Below the pieces are notes generated by a model, which saw nothing but the letters and a program-made list of their open reading frames with translations, made no database searches and was not told where the DNA came from. This document shows positions 17,593 to 25,738 of a stretch of DNA of 64,000 nucleotides, one piece after another. The DNA is from Streptococcus dysgalactiae subsp. dysgalactiae (GTDB taxonomy: Bacteria; Bacillota; Bacilli; Lactobacillales; Streptococcaceae). The translations under genes and the position numbers were made by a program. Where the stretch lies: the NCBI RefSeq assembly GCF_900459225.1, contig NZ_UHFH01000003.1, positions 1,084,501 to 1,148,500 on the forward strand. The letters are read 5' to 3'. Every line of letters begins with the position of its first letter. The first letter of the stretch is position 1.

Positions 17593-18363
17593 TTACATGG
17601 ACTTGATTGGTTCAAAACTCTTGCGATGAATCGGTGTTATCCCGTGTGTCCGCAAACCGTCTAAATGTTCTTTGGTGCCATAGCCTGCATTTTTAGCAAA
17701 GCCATAACCAGGAAAAATGCGATCATAGTTAGCCATCATCTGATCTCTGGTGACCTTAGCTACAATTGATGCTGCTGCAATAGACAAGGAATTGGCATCG
17801 CCTTTAATAATAGACTGTTGTGGAATGGCAATATCCAATGTCATGGCATCAATCAAGAGATAATCTGGCTGTGTGAGTTGGCCCTCCAACTGTTTAATAG
17901 CTTCTAGCATAGCTAGTTTGGTTGCTTCATAAATATTAACCTCATCAATCAGCTGATTATCAATAATACCGATACCGATAGCCAAAGCCTTTTCTTTCAC
18001 TGCCTGATAAATGGTCTCATGTTTAGCTTTAGGGATTTTTTTAGAATCATTCAGACCTTTAATTTTGAAATGTTGAGGTAAGATGACACAAGCTGCGACA
18101 ACGGGACCTGCTAGGGGGCCACGTCCCACCTCATCAATACCTGCAATGGCTTGGTAGCCTTCTTTATAAAGCGCTTTTTCATAAGAAAGCATGGCTTCTA
18201 ATCGTTCTTCCTCTGCTAAGTCGGTCTGAATAGCCTTTTGTCGACTTTTTAGCGCTTTTTGGACGCCTAACCTAGCGTCAGTTGCCAATTCTTGAAAGAG
18301 GGGGTCTGAGAGGGTAGTAACAGCTTCCAGGCTTTCTTTGATGGCTTTAATACTAGTCGACAT
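17593..18363 (-). CDS. rnhB: Ribonuclease HII
   Basis: A 256-residue type 2 RNase H that removes ribonucleotides from DNA. The catalytic core has [15 protein letters not shown] with the first Asp and Glu, then LIDAMTL and later [14 protein letters not shown] with further acidic and conserved residues, and [21 protein letters not shown] at the C-terminus. An N-terminal extension of about 70 residues precedes the core, as in other Firmicute RnhB. Its ATG overlaps the rbgA stop by 11 bases, so the pair is co-translated. Confidence 0.95.
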   Translation of the reverse strand: MSTSIKAIKESLEAVTTLSDPLFQELATDARLGVQKALKSRQKAIQTDLAEEERLEAMLSYEKALYKEGYQAIAGIDEVGRGPLAGPVVAACVILPQHFKIKGLNDSKKIPKAKHETIYQAVKEKALAIGIGIIDNQLIDEVNIYEATKLAMLEAIKQLEGQLTQPDYLLIDAMTLDIAIPQQSIIKGDANSLSIAAASIVAKVTRDQMMANYDRIFPGYGFAKNAGYGTKEHLDGLRTHGITPIHRKSFEPIKSM

Positions 18364-19201
18364 CCATATCTCCCACCTGATCTAAGGTGTATTGACCTAA
18401 TTTACCATCACGAACTTCCTTAACGAATAAAGTGTAGAAACGGTCGTAATCATCTTTAAATCCCAGTTGGCGTGTCAAGGTCATAATGATTTCAGGAGCT
18501 TCTTCCTCAAGAGGAATATTCTTAAAACGCTTAGTAAGGCGACTAGGATAATGTGTTTTAAAGTAATTCAAACCAAAAATAGTAACCTCATCCATTGGCA
18601 GTAATTGGTCCTTGATAGCACCTGTTAAAGCTAATTTTAAGCCAACCAATTCGTCTTCAAATTTTGGCCATAAAATACCAGGGGTATCTAGAATTTCCAA
18701 TTCCTTATTGGACTTCAACCATTGTTGCCCTTTGGTCACACCAGGTTTATTACCAACCACAGCAATTTTCTTACCAGCCAAGCGATTCATCAAGGTAGAT
18801 TTGCCAGCATTTGGAATGCCAATAATCATGGTTCGTAAGGTTTCTTTTTGAATACCACGATTACGTAGGCGCTGAATTTTATCAGCCATGAGTTCCTTGG
18901 CTGCCTCTGTTACTTTTTTAACTGTTGATTGTTCTTTAGAATTGATGGCTAGTGTTTTAATGCCTTGACTTTTATAGTAGGCTTTCCACTCTTTAGTTCG
19001 AGTTGCATCTGCCAAGTCAGCTTTATTTAAAATCATTAATTTAGGTTTATCACCAACAATTTTGGTGAGCATGGGATTTTGACTAGAAAGTGGCAAGCGT
19101 GCATCCACTAAAATAGTTACAAAGTCAACATGCTTTAAATTTTCCTGAACCTGTCTTCTGGCCTTGGACATGTGCCCAGGAAACCATTGAATCATTGCCA
19201 T
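18353..19201 (-). CDS. rbgA: Ribosome biogenesis GTPase RbgA (YlqF)
   Basis: A 282-residue circularly permuted GTPase for late assembly of the 50S subunit. The order of motifs is permuted: G4 LNKADLAD comes first (about residue 60), then G1 GIPNAGKST (about 128), then G3 DTPG (about 175). The N-terminus [12 protein letters not shown] is typical. It starts at ATG 19201 after AAGGAATGATAAACTT and forms an operon with rnhB. Confidence 0.95.
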   Translation of the reverse strand: MAMIQWFPGHMSKARRQVQENLKHVDFVTILVDARLPLSSQNPMLTKIVGDKPKLMILNKADLADATRTKEWKAYYKSQGIKTLAINSKEQSTVKKVTEAAKELMADKIQRLRNRGIQKETLRTMIIGIPNAGKSTLMNRLAGKKIAVVGNKPGVTKGQQWLKSNKELEILDTPGILWPKFEDELVGLKLALTGAIKDQLLPMDEVTIFGLNYFKTHYPSRLTKRFKNIPLEEEAPEIIMTLTRQLGFKDDYDRFYTLFVKEVRDGKLGQYTLDQVGDMDVD

Positions 19202-19230
19202 AAGTTTATCATTCCTTTCGTAGCAAGGTT

Positions 19231-19258
19231 TTTATACATAACACTTACTAGTTTTCAA
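19231..19258 (-). promoter_or_regulatory. rbgA-rnhB promoter
   Basis: On the minus strand TTGAAA (19258-19253), a 16-base spacer and TATAAA (19236-19231) lie 30 bases before the rbgA start. Confidence 0.6.
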
Positions 19259-19551
19259 TTGGGGACCAAATAAGAGCCAAAATTTTGCAGTCACAAAGTC
19301 AGTTGGTTATCAACACTTCTTTAGTTTCTTTCTTAAGAGAAAGAAAAACAGCCATTTATATAGCTTAATGACTAAATTGATTTTAGACTACTCTTTTTTC
19401 TCTAAAATCAGACAAAGAAAATTTGACCGCTTTATATTATATCATGATTTTTGTGATTTTCCCGACTTCTGTTCTATCTTAGCCGTTTTCAAAAGCCTTT
19501 TAAAAAATAAAAACTGATTTATGAATTGAGTTAATCATCTCGTTATACATG

Positions 19552-19670
19552 TTTTATAATCTCATGTTTCCCTTCAAGAAAGATTATTGTAAACTATTGT
19601 TCTAAGACTCAGATTAATATACAAAAAGCTTAGAGGATCCTTTCAGCATCTGTTCGAAGCTTTTTGTTGT
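19552..19670 (+). ncRNA. Candidate small RNA ending in a strong terminator
   Basis: The divergent gap 19202-19857 has no ORF. It holds TATAAT at 19554-19559 (weak -35) and, 60 bases on, a terminator: ACAAAAAGCTT (19621-19631) pairs exactly with AAGCTTTTTGT (19657-19667). No gene in the plus direction precedes that terminator, so a transcript of about 100 bases starting near 19567 is a reasonable guess. Upstream in the same gap are two further hairpins: TTTCTTTC/GAAAGAAA near 19325-19346 and TGATTTTAGA/TCTAAAATCA at 19378-19410. Confidence 0.35.
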
Positions 19671-19765
19671 AAAATTGAAGATTGTAAAATGGCTTAGAAA
19701 CAATGGTTTATTCTCTAATTTTCGTAGGAGCTATGTTTTGAAATAGTAAAAAATCTAAACAGAAA

Positions 19766-19783
19766 GTGATAATTGTCTATCAC
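19766..19783. promoter_or_regulatory. Dyad upstream of the DUF1836 promoter
   Basis: GTGATA-ATTGTC-TATCAC is a perfect 6-bp dyad with a 6-base spacer, placed 13 bases before the -35 of the DUF1836-hlyIII promoter. This is a position suited to an activator or a repressor. The binding protein is unknown. Confidence 0.45.
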
Positions 19784-19796
19784 CGACAGTTTACAC

Positions 19797-19825
19797 TTGC
19801 AATTAGTTTTTATTAATCATATAAT
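19797..19825 (+). promoter_or_regulatory. Promoter of DUF1836-hlyIII
   Basis: TTGCAA (19797-19802), a spacer of exactly 17 bases and TATAAT (19820-19825). The leader would be about 26 bases before ATG 19858. Confidence 0.85.
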
Positions 19826-19857
19826 CTAGTTATCAAAACTAGATAGAAGGGTGACAA

Positions 19858-20298
19858 ATGATTTTCCCATCATTACCTTATTGGCAAGACCTTCCTGATT
19901 TAGACCTTTATTTAGATCAAGTTCTATTGTACGTCAATCAATGCACGGATTTTTCTATGGTGTCAGATAATAAATCGTTAACGGCATCAATGATTAATAA
20001 TTACGTTAAACATGGTTACGTGGCTAAACCTATCAAGAAAAAATACCAAAAGCAACAACTAGCGCGCTTAATTGCCATCAGTTTGTTTAAAACGGTATTT
20101 CCTATTCAAGATATTAGTCGAGTATTGCAAAAATTACAGTCAGAAGCTGATTCGGAAAGACTTTACAACACCTTTGTGTCCTGTTGGAATCAGCAAGTTC
20201 CCATTGAGGAAGACGTTCCGCAGATTGTGCAGGTTGCCTGTCAAACGGTCAAAGATTACCACAAAACTATTTATTTATCACAGGAGGTGACACAATGA
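19858..20298 (+). CDS. DUF1836 domain protein
   Basis: A 146-residue protein. The middle has SLTASMINNYVKHGYVAKP, then KKYQKQQLARLIAI and LFKTVFPIQDISRVL, matching DUF1836, a winged-helix-like domain of Firmicutes with no assigned function. The pattern resembles MerR-type DNA reading (MINNYVKxG), so a regulatory role is possible. The gene overlaps hlyIII by four bases and shares its promoter. The dyad at 19766 could be its own operator, though this is untested. Confidence 0.75.
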   Translation: MIFPSLPYWQDLPDLDLYLDQVLLYVNQCTDFSMVSDNKSLTASMINNYVKHGYVAKPIKKKYQKQQLARLIAISLFKTVFPIQDISRVLQKLQSEADSERLYNTFVSCWNQQVPIEEDVPQIVQVACQTVKDYHKTIYLSQEVTQ

Positions 20299-20945
20299 AC
20301 CAAACCTTTAAACAAAGTCTTCCGTTGTCCTTTAACGAGGAAGTAGCTAACAGTGTGACACATGCTATTGGGGCATTGGCTATGCTAATCTTACTTCCTG
20401 TTTCGGCTAGTTACGCTTACCAAACCTATGACATCAAGGCAGCTGTTGGAATCTCCATCTTTGTTATTAGTCTTTTTCTGATGTTTCTATCTTCTACGAT
20501 TTACCATTCTATGGCCTATGGTTCTCTGCATAAATACATTTTACGTATTATTGATCACAGCATGATTTACATTGCTATTGCAGGGAGTTATACACCAGTT
20601 GCCCTGTCTCTTGTTTCCGGTTGGCTAGGTTATGTGATTATTGTTCTACAGTGGGGAATCACACTTTTTGGTATTTTATACAAAATTTTTGCTAAACGCA
20701 TTAATGAAAAATTTAGCCTTATCCTTTATATTGTCATGGGTTGGCTTGTTATTTTTGTCTTACCTGTTATCATTCAGAAAACAAACCTTACTTTTGGCCT
20801 CCTTATGCTACTAGGAGGCTTAGCTTACACCATTGGTGCGGCTTTTTATGCCAAAAAAAGACCTTACTTTCACATGATTTGGCATCTTTTCATCTTATTG
20901 GCCTCAACCCTTCAATTTATTGCCATCACCTTCTTTATGCTTTAA
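20295..20945 (+). CDS. hlyIII: Hemolysin III family membrane protein
   Basis: A 216-residue polytopic protein of the HlyIII/PAQR superfamily. It has EEVANSVTHAIGA near the start, SSTIYHSMAYG with conserved Ser and His, IDHSMIYIAIAGSYTPV in the middle and HMIWHLFILLAS at the end, giving the histidines of the metal site in PAQR proteins. GGAGGTGACACA precedes ATG. Haemolysis has been shown only for a few members, so the physiological role is open. Confidence 0.92.
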   Translation: MNQTFKQSLPLSFNEEVANSVTHAIGALAMLILLPVSASYAYQTYDIKAAVGISIFVISLFLMFLSSTIYHSMAYGSLHKYILRIIDHSMIYIAIAGSYTPVALSLVSGWLGYVIIVLQWGITLFGILYKIFAKRINEKFSLILYIVMGWLVIFVLPVIIQKTNLTFGLLMLLGGLAYTIGAAFYAKKRPYFHMIWHLFILLASTLQFIAITFFML

Positions 20946-21062
20946 AATAGGTGGTCTGATAAGAGTCAAACAGAGTTTCCTATGCCTTTTTTATAGGGAC
21001 ATTCCTTAAGAGAAATGGTATAATGGTTAACAATTAATAAGTGATTAGAAAGTAGAGACCTC

Positions 21063-21974
21063 ATGAAAACTGTTCGTATTTTTTACAATCCCAATTCTGG
21101 AAAAAAAGAAGATCAGCTTGCCAGTGACGTTAGAGACTATTTTCTTCATCATGGGTTTTCCGAAAAAGATGTTGAAGTGATTACCCCTAAAGATGCAGAC
21201 CAAGCTTTCCTCCTAGCGAAACAAGCTGCCAAAGATCATATCGACCTCGTCATTCCTTTGGGAGGAGATGGTACGCTTAATAAAATTATCGGTGGTGTCT
21301 ATGAGGGAGGAGCTCACTGTTTAATTGGCTTAGTCCCGTCAGGAACGGTTAATAATTTTGCGAAGGCTCTCCATGCTCCCTTACAAACTTCTGAGGCCTT
21401 AGATACTATTTTATCTGGTCAAGTGAAGAAGGTTGACATTTGCAAAGCCAATCATCATTACATGATTTCTAGTTTGACGCTTGGGTTACTAGCTGATATT
21501 GCTGCAGATGTAACGGCTGATGAGAAAAGACGGTTTGGTCCTTTAGCCTTTTTGAAAGATAGTATTCGAATACTGAGACGAAATCGCAGCTATCATATCT
21601 CATTGGTTAGCCACAATCATCATATTCATTTAAAAACAAAATTTTTATTAATTACCATGACTAATACCATAGCTGGTTTTCCTTCCTTCTCCCCAGGAGC
21701 ACAAGCTGACGACGGCTACTTCCAAGTCTACACCATGAAAAAAGTCTCCTTCTTTAAATTCTTATGGCACATTAATGATTTCAGACAAGGCGATTTCTCC
21801 AAGGCAGAAGAAATTAGTCATTTCCAAACCAATAGTCTAACCCTTCAACCTCAACATCAGAAACAAACTATTTCTCCTCGTTCCCGAATTGATGGAGATA
21901 AGAGTGACTATCTTCCTATTCAGTTAGACCTAATTCCAAAAGCAGTTTCCATTATCGTTCCTAACGACAATTAA
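21063..21974 (+). CDS. Diacylglycerol kinase-family lipid kinase
   Basis: A 303-residue DAGK catalytic-domain protein. The N-terminus VRIFYNPNSGKK and the nucleotide motif PLGGDGTLNKIIGG are followed by GLVPSGTVNNFAKAL, as in DgkB/YegS. The C-terminal half holds RIDGDK. Such kinases phosphorylate diacylglycerol or related lipids at the membrane surface. An extended -10 (TGGTATAAT, 21016-21024) lies 38 bases upstream, and a bidirectional terminator follows. The true lipid substrate cannot be told from the sequence. Confidence 0.85.
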   Translation: MKTVRIFYNPNSGKKEDQLASDVRDYFLHHGFSEKDVEVITPKDADQAFLLAKQAAKDHIDLVIPLGGDGTLNKIIGGVYEGGAHCLIGLVPSGTVNNFAKALHAPLQTSEALDTILSGQVKKVDICKANHHYMISSLTLGLLADIAADVTADEKRRFGPLAFLKDSIRILRRNRSYHISLVSHNHHIHLKTKFLLITMTNTIAGFPSFSPGAQADDGYFQVYTMKKVSFFKFLWHINDFRQGDFSKAEEISHFQTNSLTLQPQHQKQTISPRSRIDGDKSDYLPIQLDLIPKAVSIIVPNDN

Positions 21975-21999
21975 AAAAAGTGCCGTAAGGCACTTTTTT
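21973..21999. terminator. Bidirectional terminator between the lipid kinase and ytxH genes
   Basis: AAAAAAAGTGCC-GTAA-GGCACTTTTTT forms an 11-bp stem with a four-base loop and T runs in both directions. It serves two convergent transcripts. Confidence 0.95.
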
Positions 22000-22014
22000 G
22001 TCTTATCTAAAAGG

Positions 22015-22464
22015 TTAACTTTTGGTTTTTTCTGAATCGTCTTCAGTATCTGTCTTATCGCTTTTGAGTTGGTTCACTTTAGATTGGATAATGTGACTAG
22101 TTGTTTCACTAAATCCTTCTACCTTTTCTTTAGCCTGTTCTAATGAGTCCTCAACCGTTTCTGCGGCAATACCGCCATAAACTTCAACAGCATCTTTCGT
22201 ATCTTGCCATTTTTCTTCAACCGTTTCTGCCGCAATCCCACCATATACTTCAACAGCATCTTTGGATTCTTGGACTTTTTCGGAAACCGTGTCTAGTACT
22301 TTTTTACTTTTATCATGCAAGTAAGTATTAAGATCTTCAATCTTCTTAGCACTCTCTTTTAACAATTGGTCTTTTTTAGAAGATGAAAGGCTCAAGTAAG
22401 CAATCGTTGCTGCCGCTGAACCTAACAATAATCCTAAAAAGACGCCATGATTTTTCTTAGCCAT
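22015..22464 (-). CDS. YtxH-type stress protein with a tandem 22-residue repeat
   Basis: A 149-residue protein: a hydrophobic N-terminal segment (about residues 7-26, GVFLGLLLGSAAATIAYLSL) of YtxH type, then a long charged helical tail. The tail contains two tandem copies of KDAVEVYGGIAAETVE at a 22-residue (66-bp) period. It resembles membrane-anchored general stress proteins. It is third in an operon with csbD and a 39-codon ORF. Molecular function is unknown. Confidence 0.75.
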   Translation of the reverse strand: MAKKNHGVFLGLLLGSAAATIAYLSLSSSKKDQLLKESAKKIEDLNTYLHDKSKKVLDTVSEKVQESKDAVEVYGGIAAETVEEKWQDTKDAVEVYGGIAAETVEDSLEQAKEKVEGFSETTSHIIQSKVNQLKSDKTDTEDDSEKTKS

Positions 22465-22472
22465 TGGCTGAC

Positions 22473-22592
22473 CTACTTTCTGTTAGTTGGAGTTTTACTG
22501 TCGTTAATAATTTTTTTTGCCAGTTTGACAGCTGGAACGACCAATAAAACAAGTTGTAAGACTTCCGTAAATTTAATATTTCGTTTTTTCAT
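22473..22592 (-). CDS. Small membrane protein of 39 residues
   Basis: The frame from ATG 22592 to TAG 22473-22475 starts MKKRNIKFTEVLQLVLLVVP and continues AVKLAKKIIND to a basic end. It has one hydrophobic stretch with flanking lysines and AAGGAG eleven bases upstream. It fills the gap between csbD and the ytxH-like gene exactly, with the same direction. The ribosome site, the spacing and the membrane-like composition support a real small gene. I do not recognise a family. Confidence 0.65.
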   Translation of the reverse strand: MKKRNIKFTEVLQLVLLVVPAVKLAKKIINDSKTPTNRK

Positions 22593-22600
22593 GAAGCGAA

Positions 22601-22807
22601 TTACTCCTTTTTATCTTTTCCTGATAAATGATCAACAAATCCTTTGAGGCTATCTTTAGCATCATCAAGCACTTCTGCAAGCTTCCCTTTAGTATGTTCA
22701 GCTTTACCCTCTGCCTCCAAGGATTTATCATCTCTTAGATGACCTACAGTTTCTTTAATTTTTCCTGAGATTTGGTCTCGTTTAGCATCAAATTTTTCTT
22801 CTGACAT
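22601..22807 (-). CDS. CsbD-family stress protein
   Basis: A 68-residue hydrophilic protein with EEKFDAKRDQISGKIKETVG, then KSLEAEGKAEHTKGKLAE, the signature of CsbD-like general stress proteins, predicted to form helices. The frame begins 11 codons earlier, but ATG 22807 has AAAGGA at nine bases. It heads the operon with the 39-codon ORF and the YtxH-type gene, behind a near-consensus promoter and a leader of almost 200 bases. The function of the family is not known. Confidence 0.88.
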   Translation of the reverse strand: MSEEKFDAKRDQISGKIKETVGHLRDDKSLEAEGKAEHTKGKLAEVLDDAKDSLKGFVDHLSGKDKKE

Positions 22808-23008
22808 CGTTACACGTCCTTTCAATTGATGAGTCACCACATGGTCTTATCTAAAAGGATTAATGAATGGTTACCAAAGTGACTACACCAATTATTTTTG
22901 TATTTTCAATAAAATAAGACTCAATCATATGCTTTGTAAAATAGATACTAAAGTCATATATCATCTTACTTTAAAAAGTGACAACACATTTATTAATCTA
23001 TATTGTCA

Positions 23009-23037
23009 TTATATCATGAGTAAGGTATCTCGTCAAA
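23009..23037 (-). promoter_or_regulatory. Promoter of the csbD operon
   Basis: On the minus strand TTGACG (23037-23032), a 17-base spacer and TATAAT (23014-23009). The expected +1 is near 23002, leaving a leader of about 195 bases to the csbD start. I see no ORF or clear strong hairpin in that leader. Confidence 0.8.
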
Positions 23038-23097
23038 AATTTTGATTGGTTGACGTTAACTAGCTTTTCATAATAGTTCCCAGATTTTGCCTACTAT

Positions 23098-23128
23098 TAA
23101 AAAATCCAAGACCTTTTGAGGTCTTGGA
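23098..23128 (-). terminator. Terminator of the ABC-F gene
   Basis: TCCAAGACC (23105-23113) and GGTCTTGGA (23120-23128) form a perfect 9-bp stem, followed on the minus strand by TTTTTTA. Confidence 0.9.
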
Positions 23129-23135
23129 AATCTAC

Positions 23136-24680
23136 TTATGTTAACTGATTGAAATCCCAAACATCGGTGACCCAACCGTCGTAAAAGTCAGGTTCGTGGC
23201 AGACCATTAAAATGGATCCTTTATAAGCTTTCAGAGCACGTTTGAGTTCTTCTTTAGCATCCACGTCTAAATGGTTGGTTGGCTCGTCCAAAATAAGTAC
23301 ATTATTCTCACGATTCATGAGTAAACAGAAGCGTACCTTAGCTTGTTCGCCACCAGAAAGCACTTGGATTTGGCTTTCGATATGTTTTGATGTCAGACCA
23401 CAACGGGCAAGAGCTGCTCGTACCTCAGCCTGATTCAAAGCTGGAAAGGCATCCCAAACAGCTTCTAAAGGTGTTTGACGGTTACCACCTGCTACTTCTT
23501 GTTCAAAATATCCAACTTCTAAGAAGTCTCCTGTTTCAACCTCCCCTTCTAACGGTTGAATAATTCCTAATAGGCTCTTGAGGAGGGTAGATTTTCCGAT
23601 ACCGTTGGCCCCAATAATAGCAATTTTTTGATTGCGCTCAAAGTTAAGGGTCAAAGGCTCTTTGGTTAAAGGACGGTCATAACCAATCACAAGATTTTTA
23701 GCTTGGAAAATAAAACGGCTTGGAGTTCTTGCTTCCTTAAAGTCAAAACTTGGTTTTGGTTTTTCTGCTTGAAGCTCAATCAAATCCATTTTATCCAGTT
23801 TCTTCTGGCGAGACATGGCCATATTACGCGTTGCTACTCTAGCTTTATTACGATTAACAAAGTCTTGCAAGTCCGCAATTTCCTTTTGTTGGCGTTCATA
23901 GGCTGCTTCTAACTGGGATTTTTTCATATCATAGACCGCTTGGAACTGATCATAATCACCAGTGTAGCGAACCAAATCTTGATTTTCAACATGATAAACA
24001 ATGTTAATCACATCGTTCAAGAAAGGAATATCATGCGAAATTAAAACAAAGGCATTCTCATAGTTTTGCAAGTAGCGCTTGAGCCACTCAATATGTTCTG
24101 CATCGAGGTAGTTTGTTGGCTCATCCAATAAAAGAATATCTGGTTTTTCCAGCAATAGCTTAGCCAATAAGATTTTAGTTCGTTGACCACCTGATAGAGC
24201 AGTGACATCAGATTCCATCCCAAAATCCATCACCCCTAAGGCACGTGCCACTTCATCAATTTTAGCATCCAAGGTATAGAAGTCGCGGCTTTCCAGACGA
24301 TCTTGCAGCTCGCCGACTTCTTCCATCAAGGCATCAACATCTGCTCCTTCATCTGCCATTGAAAGGTAAATGGCATTGATGCGCTCTTCGGTCTTAAATA
24401 ACTCATCAAAAGCTGTTCGCAGGACATCTCGAACGGTTTGCCCAGCTTCAAGCACTGTGTGTTGATCCAAGTACCCTGCTGTGACATATTTAGACCATTC
24501 AATTTTTCCTTCATCTGGCTGGAGGTGACCAGTAACAATACTCATGAAGGTTGACTTGCCTTCGCCATTTGCCCCAACCAAACCAATATGTTCTCCCTTG
24601 AGAAGACGGAAAGATACATTTTCAAAAATAGCACGGTCACCAAAACCGTGACTAAGTTGTTTCACTTCTAAAATACTCAT
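23136..24680 (-). CDS. ABC-F family ATPase
   Basis: A 514-residue protein with two ABC ATPase domains and no membrane segments. Domain one has GANGEGKST, LSGGQRTKILLAK and LLLDEPTNYLD; domain two has GANGIGKST, LSGGEQAKVRF and LILDEPTNHLD. They are joined by a charged linker (about residues 240-300, QRQKEIADLQDFVNRNKAR-like). ABC-F proteins act on the ribosome in translation or antibiotic protection. The linker and ends look like the housekeeping YkpA/YbiT type rather than a known resistance type. ATG 24680 is used, eight codons inside the longest frame. Confidence 0.9.
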   Translation of the reverse strand: MSILEVKQLSHGFGDRAIFENVSFRLLKGEHIGLVGANGEGKSTFMSIVTGHLQPDEGKIEWSKYVTAGYLDQHTVLEAGQTVRDVLRTAFDELFKTEERINAIYLSMADEGADVDALMEEVGELQDRLESRDFYTLDAKIDEVARALGVMDFGMESDVTALSGGQRTKILLAKLLLEKPDILLLDEPTNYLDAEHIEWLKRYLQNYENAFVLISHDIPFLNDVINIVYHVENQDLVRYTGDYDQFQAVYDMKKSQLEAAYERQQKEIADLQDFVNRNKARVATRNMAMSRQKKLDKMDLIELQAEKPKPSFDFKEARTPSRFIFQAKNLVIGYDRPLTKEPLTLNFERNQKIAIIGANGIGKSTLLKSLLGIIQPLEGEVETGDFLEVGYFEQEVAGGNRQTPLEAVWDAFPALNQAEVRAALARCGLTSKHIESQIQVLSGGEQAKVRFCLLMNRENNVLILDEPTNHLDVDAKEELKRALKAYKGSILMVCHEPDFYDGWVTDVWDFNQLT

Positions 24681-24702
24681 GACTTCTTCCTTAATTATCA
24701 TC

Positions 24703-24725
24703 AAAAAAGCCGTTAAAACGGCTTT
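24703..24725 (-). terminator. Terminator after the decayed pdxK
   Basis: AAGCCGTT (24707-24714) and AACGGCTT (24717-24724) form an 8-bp stem. On the minus strand it is followed by TTTTTT (24708-24703). It lies just before the ABC-F gene and probably once ended pdxK. Confidence 0.85.
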
Positions 24726-24763
24726 CTACATTTATTCAATTATGGCAAAATTGTAACTTTTTG

Positions 24764-25649
24764 TCAATGAAGGAATAGTTGAGCAATTACTTTATGTCCT
24801 GATAGTCTTCGTAAGGTAATCCTGCATTAATTGTTGAAATGATGTGTTAAGATAGGCTAGATGCGGTTCGTAGGCAATTCCAAAAGTTTAGTATAAGAGT
24901 CGTTTGCAAAGCTTTTTCGATAAAGGAAATAGCAAGGTTAAGAACATCTTTCATAGGCAATTCATAACAAAAACCAGACGCTATAATAGCTGAAACGATA
25001 TCTCCTGTCCCATAAAATTGTTGAGGAGACCGGGTTCCAAAATAATAGCTTAAGTGAACTTTAGACGATTAATAGCAAGCAAAACCAGTCTCTCCTTCTT
25101 GGAAAGAGATTCCACTAATGACAAATATGCCGAGGTCCAAGAGCGGCTAATTTTATGGCTAATTGTTTCATATTCTCTTCACTGTAATGTTTGCCTAAAT
25201 AGGGAGTTTGCGTTAACAGGCAAGTTTCGCTCACTTTAAGTATTAACAAGTCCGCTTGGCCTGCCAGTTGAGTCATCACAGCTACATGTTGACTTGTGAA
25301 GCCAGTGTAAAGTTTTCCCTGATCCGCCATAATAGGATCAAGAATCAGAGGCATTTGTTATTGCGACAGAAAATCCAAAATCTTCTCATCATCTTCTGTT
25401 TGGCTAAGATAACCTATAACTATGGCATGACAATCAGCGCCTCTATCTCTTCACTTTGTTAAAAAAGCCTTCACTAAATCTGAAGTTCTCCATTTCACAG
25501 GCTTGTTTCCCCCACCTGTATGCCCCGATAAGAGACAGGTCGGTAAATAAGGCTTGCTCCATGCAACAGGCTGCCATCACAGGAATGCTGGCTGATAGTC
25601 CTACTTTTCCTATGCCAACTAAGTCGTTGGCCGCCATAATACGTTTCAT
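24764..25649 (-). pseudogene. pdxK: Decayed pyridoxal kinase gene
   Basis: ATG 25649 opens MKRIMAANDLVGIGKVGLSA, the substrate-site start of streptococcal pyridoxine/pyridoxal kinases, but the frame ends after 68 codons. A second piece (25354 to 25115) carries MPLILDPIMADQGKLYTGFT, typical of the middle of the kinase. A third, shifted frame gives VISGISFQEGETGFACY before more stops. At least three frame breaks and several stop codons make a kinase impossible. The 3' limit is approximate. It faces pdxR across a shared regulatory region, the usual PdxR-target arrangement. Confidence 0.85.
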
Positions 25650-25655
25650 ACTCAC

Positions 25656-25697
25656 ATACCTCTTTTCCTTAGTAACTATTGTAAGGAAAAGAGGTAT
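25656..25697. promoter_or_regulatory. 15-bp perfect dyad between pdxK remnant and pdxR (probable PdxR operator)
   Basis: ATACCTCTTTTCCTT (25656-25670) is the exact complement of 25683-25697, with a 12-base spacer. The right arm covers the end of the -35 and most of the spacer of the pdxR promoter. The left arm covers the ribosome site of pdxK. PdxR/MocR proteins bind repeated sites in such divergent regions. Confidence 0.65.
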
Positions 25698-25707
25698 TCG
25701 GTACAAT
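25679..25707 (+). promoter_or_regulatory. pdxR promoter
   Basis: TTGTAA (25679-25684), a 17-base spacer and TACAAT (25702-25707), with +1 near 25714. The spacer is occupied by the right arm of the dyad. Confidence 0.7.
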
Positions 25708-25738
25708 AGAGTTAACGATTAACTGTATGGGGAAAACT

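Noticed and set aside
19325..19410. Two hairpins in the rbgA-DUF1836 gap as separate genes or RNAs
   Set aside because: They are AT-rich simple stems with no promoter or U-tract, so they are only noted within the candidate RNA entry.
22863..23045. A 60-codon plus ORF upstream of csbD
   Set aside because: AT-rich, no ribosome site, and it overlaps the csbD promoter on the other strand.
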